This document shows positions 60,528 through 64,000 of a stretch of DNA of 64,000 bases, piece after piece. The notes under the pieces were generated by a model. That model did not search any database. It saw only the letters and a program-made list of their open reading frames with translations, and had not been told where the DNA came from. The translations under genes and the position numbers were made by a program. How positions within the stretch are numbered: the first letter of the stretch is position 1; each line of letters starts with the position of its first letter. The stretch is taken from assembly GCA_028285685.1 (NCBI GenBank), contig JANQOR010000041.1:350265-414264 (forward strand), read 5' to 3'. This stretch comes from Cyclobacteriaceae bacterium. GTDB taxonomy: Bacteria; Bacteroidota; Bacteroidia; Cytophagales; Cyclobacteriaceae.

Positions 60528-61838
60528 TTATGCGAAAGTCGAAAGTAAATATCCCACAAGAACTGCTAACAAAGTGCCAGGGATGACCCATCGTAACCAA
60601 AACTGAGAGATCCAAGCAACCGTTCCAGAACGTTGAAACAGTAGCTGACGAAACAACTGGTTTTTCAATCCCCACCACACGCCTATAATGGCTATCATGC
60701 TGCCTAATACTTGCATTCCAGAGCCAAATACCATATCCAGTAGTCCAATGATCTGAGGATACGACGCACTGGGCATAGTTAAGATAACTTGAAGGATAGC
60801 GAATCCAGCAAATAGCCTTTTTCTGCTAATGGCTTTAAACTTCACACTGCTAAGCGGAACCTGGAAGGCCGCTACAAGGGATAAAAATGCAACCAGGCTC
60901 AAAGCAACCAAAAAAAGTGAACCTATAAGTCTGCCCGCTGGCAGTACGGAAAACAGTTCTGGTAGTGTACTAAATATGAGTGTAGGGCCAACATTCATCT
61001 GCAGGCCAAAAACAAGGATAGACGGAATAAGAAATAGACTCACCAAAACGGATGACCCGAGATCTCCAAGTGCAGTAAAGGCTGCTATTCGTGGAATTTG
61101 GTTTTCATCTGATATATAACCTGAATAGACAACCACAAAAGTCCCACCTAGTCCTACGGAAAAAAAAGCCTGACCGAGGGCTGCAAAAATCTCTGTTGAG
61201 CCGACAGCCGAAAAGTCAGGTCTTAAAAACTCACCTACCTTCGAAATGGCGCCTGGCAAAAGCCAAACATACACGATCATGTAGAGGATGGAAAGAACGA
61301 AAAAAGGCATGATAATCACAGAGATCCGTTCAATTCCCTTCTTCAATCCCATATACGAGATGGATAGCGCTGCGACCACCAGTATGACAGTGAAGGAATA
61401 TTGAATAGCTCCGTCCGATAGCATCTGATTATAAGAACCAATCTCACTTGCAGTAAATCCTTTAGTAATCGAAAAAAATGCGCTGTACCAAACGTTAGCT
61501 ACCACGACCGCATAGTATGATCCTGCTATTGTTACAACAGCAATCAACAGGTATCCTACGATTGCTCCAATCCGATCCCCGAAAAGAAAAATGAATGAAG
61601 AGACTGTACCTTTTCGATTGACTTTACCTAATGCCATTTCGGTAATCAATGCTGGAAAAGCAAACAACATGGTGAAGGCCAGATAAATCAGGAGAAAAGC
61701 ACTTCCTCCATAGCTCCCCATCATGTAGGGAAATCGCCAGACATTGCCAAGACCGACCGCGACACCGACCATGGTTAAAATGGCACCTAATCGGGATGAA
61801 TACTGTGTATTTGTACCAGGCAATTTTTGGAATTTCAT
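60528..61838 (-). CDS. Sodium-dependent (NSS/SNF family) symporter
   Basis: A 436-residue membrane protein of the neurotransmitter:sodium symporter family, with about 11 membrane segments. The N-terminal SRLGAILTMVGVAVGLGNVW and RFPYMMGSYGGSAF is the LeuT-type sodium and substrate-binding segment TM1. Bacterial members take up amino acids with sodium. It lies upstream of the oxygenase gene and divergent from the di-haem protein gene. Confidence 0.92.
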   Translation of the reverse strand: MKFQKLPGTNTQYSSRLGAILTMVGVAVGLGNVWRFPYMMGSYGGSAFLLIYLAFTMLFAFPALITEMALGKVNRKGTVSSFIFLFGDRIGAIVGYLLIAVVTIAGSYYAVVVANVWYSAFFSITKGFTASEIGSYNQMLSDGAIQYSFTVILVVAALSISYMGLKKGIERISVIIMPFFVLSILYMIVYVWLLPGAISKVGEFLRPDFSAVGSTEIFAALGQAFFSVGLGGTFVVVYSGYISDENQIPRIAAFTALGDLGSSVLVSLFLIPSILVFGLQMNVGPTLIFSTLPELFSVLPAGRLIGSLFLVALSLVAFLSLVAAFQVPLSSVKFKAISRKRLFAGFAILQVILTMPSASYPQIIGLLDMVFGSGMQVLGSMIAIIGVWWGLKNQLFRQLLFQRSGTVAWISQFWLRWVIPGTLLAVLVGYLLSTFA

Positions 61839-61963
61839 GTAAAATGTAAAATCCCTTCCAAACCAAGGGTCATTTCTTCGATATTTCTATTTTTAGATTA
61901 ATCTAAAAATTTGTTTTGATTAATTATATTAATAAATTTGAAGCCTCTTATTTTTTATGGCGA

Positions 61964-63157
61964 ATGAGATTTAGAAGGAAGGTTTTCTATTTGATTGGTG
62001 TTTTGCTGGTTTTCTCCTGTGAAGACCTGACTCCAGCAGCACCGGAAGAAAATGAGTTACTTGATGGTCCCACCGAAGGGCTGTCAGAAGCTGAAAGTGC
62101 CCTGTTTCTGGCTGGGGATGTGGCATTTAATGATGAGGTCTTTTCTGCTGAAACAGGCTTGGGACCACTGTTTGTTGCCACCTCATGCGGAAGTTGTCAT
62201 GCAGGAGATGGTAAAGGACATCCGTTTACAACATTGACAAGATTCGGTCAGACTTTGCCAAATATGGCGCCTGATCTTTCCATTGGCGGCCCTCAGTTAC
62301 AAAACAGAGCCATTCCTGGATTCGAACCCGAAATTATACCAGCTGGGAATCCTTCCATGCAGCTCACACCCCCGGCCGTCACAGGTCTGGGGTTGCTGGC
62401 TGCACTTACTGACTCGCAGATTCTCTCAAACGCAGATCCCAACGACCTGGATGGTGACGGGATCTCAGGAGTACCCAACTACATAACTCCACCATCCTAC
62501 TTTATTCCGGAACCACATCATCAACCAATTGCGGGACAATATATTGGTCGGTTTGGTAAAAAAGCCGCTGCAATCAACTTGTTACAGCAGACAGTAAACG
62601 CTTACAATCAGGACATGGGGGTGACCTCAACCTTCGAGCCCATTGATCCTTTTTCGGGACTGGTTAGTGACCCTGAAGTTTCAGATCAGACAGTGAATGA
62701 GGTTGTCTTCTATCTAAGAACACTCAAAGCTCCGATTCAAAGGGATCCTGACGATACCCAGGTTTTGAATGGCAATACAATATTTGCCTCTCTTGAGTGT
62801 GGTTTATGCCACATCCCTGAGTGGAGAACAGGAGCAACAGATGTGGAGGCATTATCCAATCGAACATTTTACCCCTATACCGACCTTTTGCTACACGATA
62901 TGGGGCCTGGTTTGGATGATGGCGTTACTGAAGGTGCTGCTGAGACATATGAGTGGAGAACACCTGCTCTATGGGGATTAGGCTTATCTCCGGAGTCGCA
63001 GGGTGGGGAATTCTTTCTTATGCACGATGGCAGAGCACGAAGTATTGAAGAAGCCATTTTAATGCATGCTGGCGAAGCGGAAAATAGTCGGCTCCAATAC
63101 GAGTTGCTATCGAATTCAGAAAAGCAAGACTTGATAAAATTTTTGCTATCGCTATGA
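61964..63157 (+). CDS. Di-haem cytochrome lipoprotein (DUF1111 / thiol oxidoreductase type)
   Basis: A 397-residue lipoprotein: signal ending in LVFSCED near residue 18. The first haem motif is CGSCHAGDGKGHP near residue 75 and the second CGLCHIPEW near residue 285, so two covalent haems c are expected. LPNMAPDLSIGGPQLQ and WRTPALWGLG are typical of the DUF1111 di-haem family. The ATG at 61964 is used; an in-frame TTG at 61916 would add residues before the signal. The Rieske gene starts within its stop codon, so the two are co-translated. Confidence 0.86.
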   Translation: MRFRRKVFYLIGVLLVFSCEDLTPAAPEENELLDGPTEGLSEAESALFLAGDVAFNDEVFSAETGLGPLFVATSCGSCHAGDGKGHPFTTLTRFGQTLPNMAPDLSIGGPQLQNRAIPGFEPEIIPAGNPSMQLTPPAVTGLGLLAALTDSQILSNADPNDLDGDGISGVPNYITPPSYFIPEPHHQPIAGQYIGRFGKKAAAINLLQQTVNAYNQDMGVTSTFEPIDPFSGLVSDPEVSDQTVNEVVFYLRTLKAPIQRDPDDTQVLNGNTIFASLECGLCHIPEWRTGATDVEALSNRTFYPYTDLLLHDMGPGLDDGVTEGAAETYEWRTPALWGLGLSPESQGGEFFLMHDGRARSIEEAILMHAGEAENSRLQYELLSNSEKQDLIKFLLSL

Positions 63158-63600
63158 GAAAGATGAACAGAAATAAGTTTGTTAAAACGTGTGGAATAGG
63201 CTGCATGGGTCTTTTCGCAGGTGTTTCCTTACTAGAAGGTTGCTCTGGCATCAAGTATTTTTCTGCCCCAATAAACGGCAAATTTCTTGAGGTACCATTT
63301 ACCGAATTCGAGCTTTCTAATGAAGTGGGTAGTTTCAGAAAACACCTTGTTGTTCAAAATGAGAAGCTTCAATATCCCATTAGTATTTTCAGAAATGAGG
63401 ACAATAGCTACAGCGCCTTGTACATGAGATGTACCCATCAGGGAACGGAGCTACAAGTGTTCGGAGATCGGCTTCAATGTCCTGCACATGGAAGTGAATT
63501 CACAAAAAATGGCACTGTACAAAATGGACCGGCAGACAAAAACCTTAGATCGTTTCCTGTTTCCACCGAAAGCAACCTCATAAGAATTGATCTTTCATGA
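63154..63600 (+). CDS. Rieske [2Fe-2S] lipoprotein
   Basis: A 148-residue exported protein (start 63154, or the Met at 63163) with a hydrophobic N-terminus ending in LLEGCSG. The Rieske site is complete: C-T-H in MRCTHQGTEL and C-x2-H in CPAHGSEF, 15 residues apart. It overlaps the di-haem gene by 4 bp and its own stop overlaps the ATG of the next gene, so electron transfer between the haem protein and this Rieske protein is likely. Confidence 0.9.
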   Translation: MRKMNRNKFVKTCGIGCMGLFAGVSLLEGCSGIKYFSAPINGKFLEVPFTEFELSNEVGSFRKHLVVQNEKLQYPISIFRNEDNSYSALYMRCTHQGTELQVFGDRLQCPAHGSEFTKNGTVQNGPADKNLRSFPVSTESNLIRIDLS

Positions 63601-64000
63601 GAAAAATATTTCAAATCGTATTCCTGATAGCGTGCGTAGCGGCAAGTGCACAAATTGATAGCACATTACTCCGGCCAACACCCGTTGATACCACTCGCAC
63701 CCAGGATCTTAATATGGATGCGGTATACAATCGACCCTTTCTCCAAATCGGCAAATTACCTGTTTCTGTGGGAGGCTACATCGAAGCAGACTACCAGTTC
63801 ATCGGAGAGGACGGGGTGACTGATGGAAACACATTTAGAATTCCGAGGATGACGCTCTTTGTTGCTTCAACGATCCATCGAAAAATCAAATTTCTCTCTG
63901 AAATCGAATTGGAAGAAGGCGGCAAGGAAATAGTAATTGAGTTTGCCGCGGTTGACTTCAATTTTCACCCTCTACTTAACTTGAGAGGAGGCGTGGTGAT
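63597..64000 (+). CDS. Porin-like outer-membrane protein, N-terminal part (cut by window edge)
   Basis: The ATG at 63597 overlaps the Rieske stop (ATGA). The 134 visible residues start with a signal peptide (MRKIFQIVFLIACVAASAQ) and contain alternating-strand segments (VSVGGYIEADYQFIG, FRIPRMTLFVASTIHRKIKF, EIVIEFAAVDFNFH) typical of phosphate-selective-porin-like barrels of Bacteroidota. The gene continues beyond the window. It is the third gene of the di-haem/Rieske operon. Confidence 0.8.
   Translation, partial: MRKIFQIVFLIACVAASAQIDSTLLRPTPVDTTRTQDLNMDAVYNRPFLQIGKLPVSVGGYIEADYQFIGEDGVTDGNTFRIPRMTLFVASTIHRKIKFLSEIELEEGGKEIVIEFAAVDFNFHPLLNLRGGVV

Noticed and set aside
1-64000. CRISPR arrays, rRNA genes and insertion sequences
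   Set aside because: No regularly spaced short direct repeats, no rRNA-like conserved stretches and no transposase open frames were seen. The three 513-bp repeats at 38935-40458 are coding.

Overview
The window looks like chromosomal DNA of a free-living, probably marine, member of the Bacteroidota, most likely Cytophagales. The grounds are AT-leaning DNA with few Shine-Dalgarno sites, many short lipoproteins with a Cys lipobox, a TonB receptor with an N-terminal carboxypeptidase-regulatory-like domain, a TPR/membrane/HTH regulator, split 5'-nucleotidase genes, and tryptophan and histidine catabolic genes. The genus cannot be fixed from the sequence alone.

Layout. 0-2.1 kb: end of a kynurenine operon (kmo, kynA) and a QueD-like gene. 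2.1-8.4 kb: a front-end fatty acid desaturase, a tandem universal stress protein and a run of small secreted or lipoprotein genes. 8.8-40.5 kb: a large zinc-starvation region. 40.6-47.6 kb: a decayed integrative element or prophage remnant next to a tRNA-Asp gene, holding a frameshifted integrase, a broken terminase tail and a tandem pair of uncharacterised membrane proteins. 47.9-54.1 kb: histidine utilisation genes hutH-hutI-hutU, then a cupin and a short-chain dehydrogenase. 54.2-64 kb: a TPR regulator, a GH109-like protein beside a sugar kinase and a nucleotidyltransferase, a 2-oxoglutarate oxygenase, a sodium symporter, and the start of a di-haem protein / Rieske / porin operon that runs off the right edge.

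The main result is the 8.8-40.5 kb region. Ten copies of a 15-bp palindrome, TGCAA-N5-TTGCA, lie in front of its transcription units, four of them identical (TGCAATAATATTGCA). One lies in front of a Fur-family gene that I call zur. In three places the boxes come as pairs spaced exactly 28 bp start to start. The genes behind them are a TonB receptor, a lipoprotein built of three 171-residue repeats, two COG0523/CobW GTPases, MerC and DUF1826 proteins, a PhoX phosphatase, and a 12-gene operon of about 13.9 kb. That operon encodes an ABC-2 module (ATPase plus two DUF3526-like permeases), a small secreted CxxC protein, a His-rich lipoprotein, an orphan FtsX-type permease, three tandem paralogous BtuF/FecB-type binding proteins, one FecCD-type permease, one long ATPase and a GTPase. 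A second ABC-2 module, a second CxxC protein and a second GTPase sit in neighbouring units behind the same boxes. No ZnuABC genes are present. I infer an alternative zinc (or zinc-chelate) acquisition and zinc-sparing programme of unusual composition; the transported substrate and the role of the ABC-2 modules are unknown.
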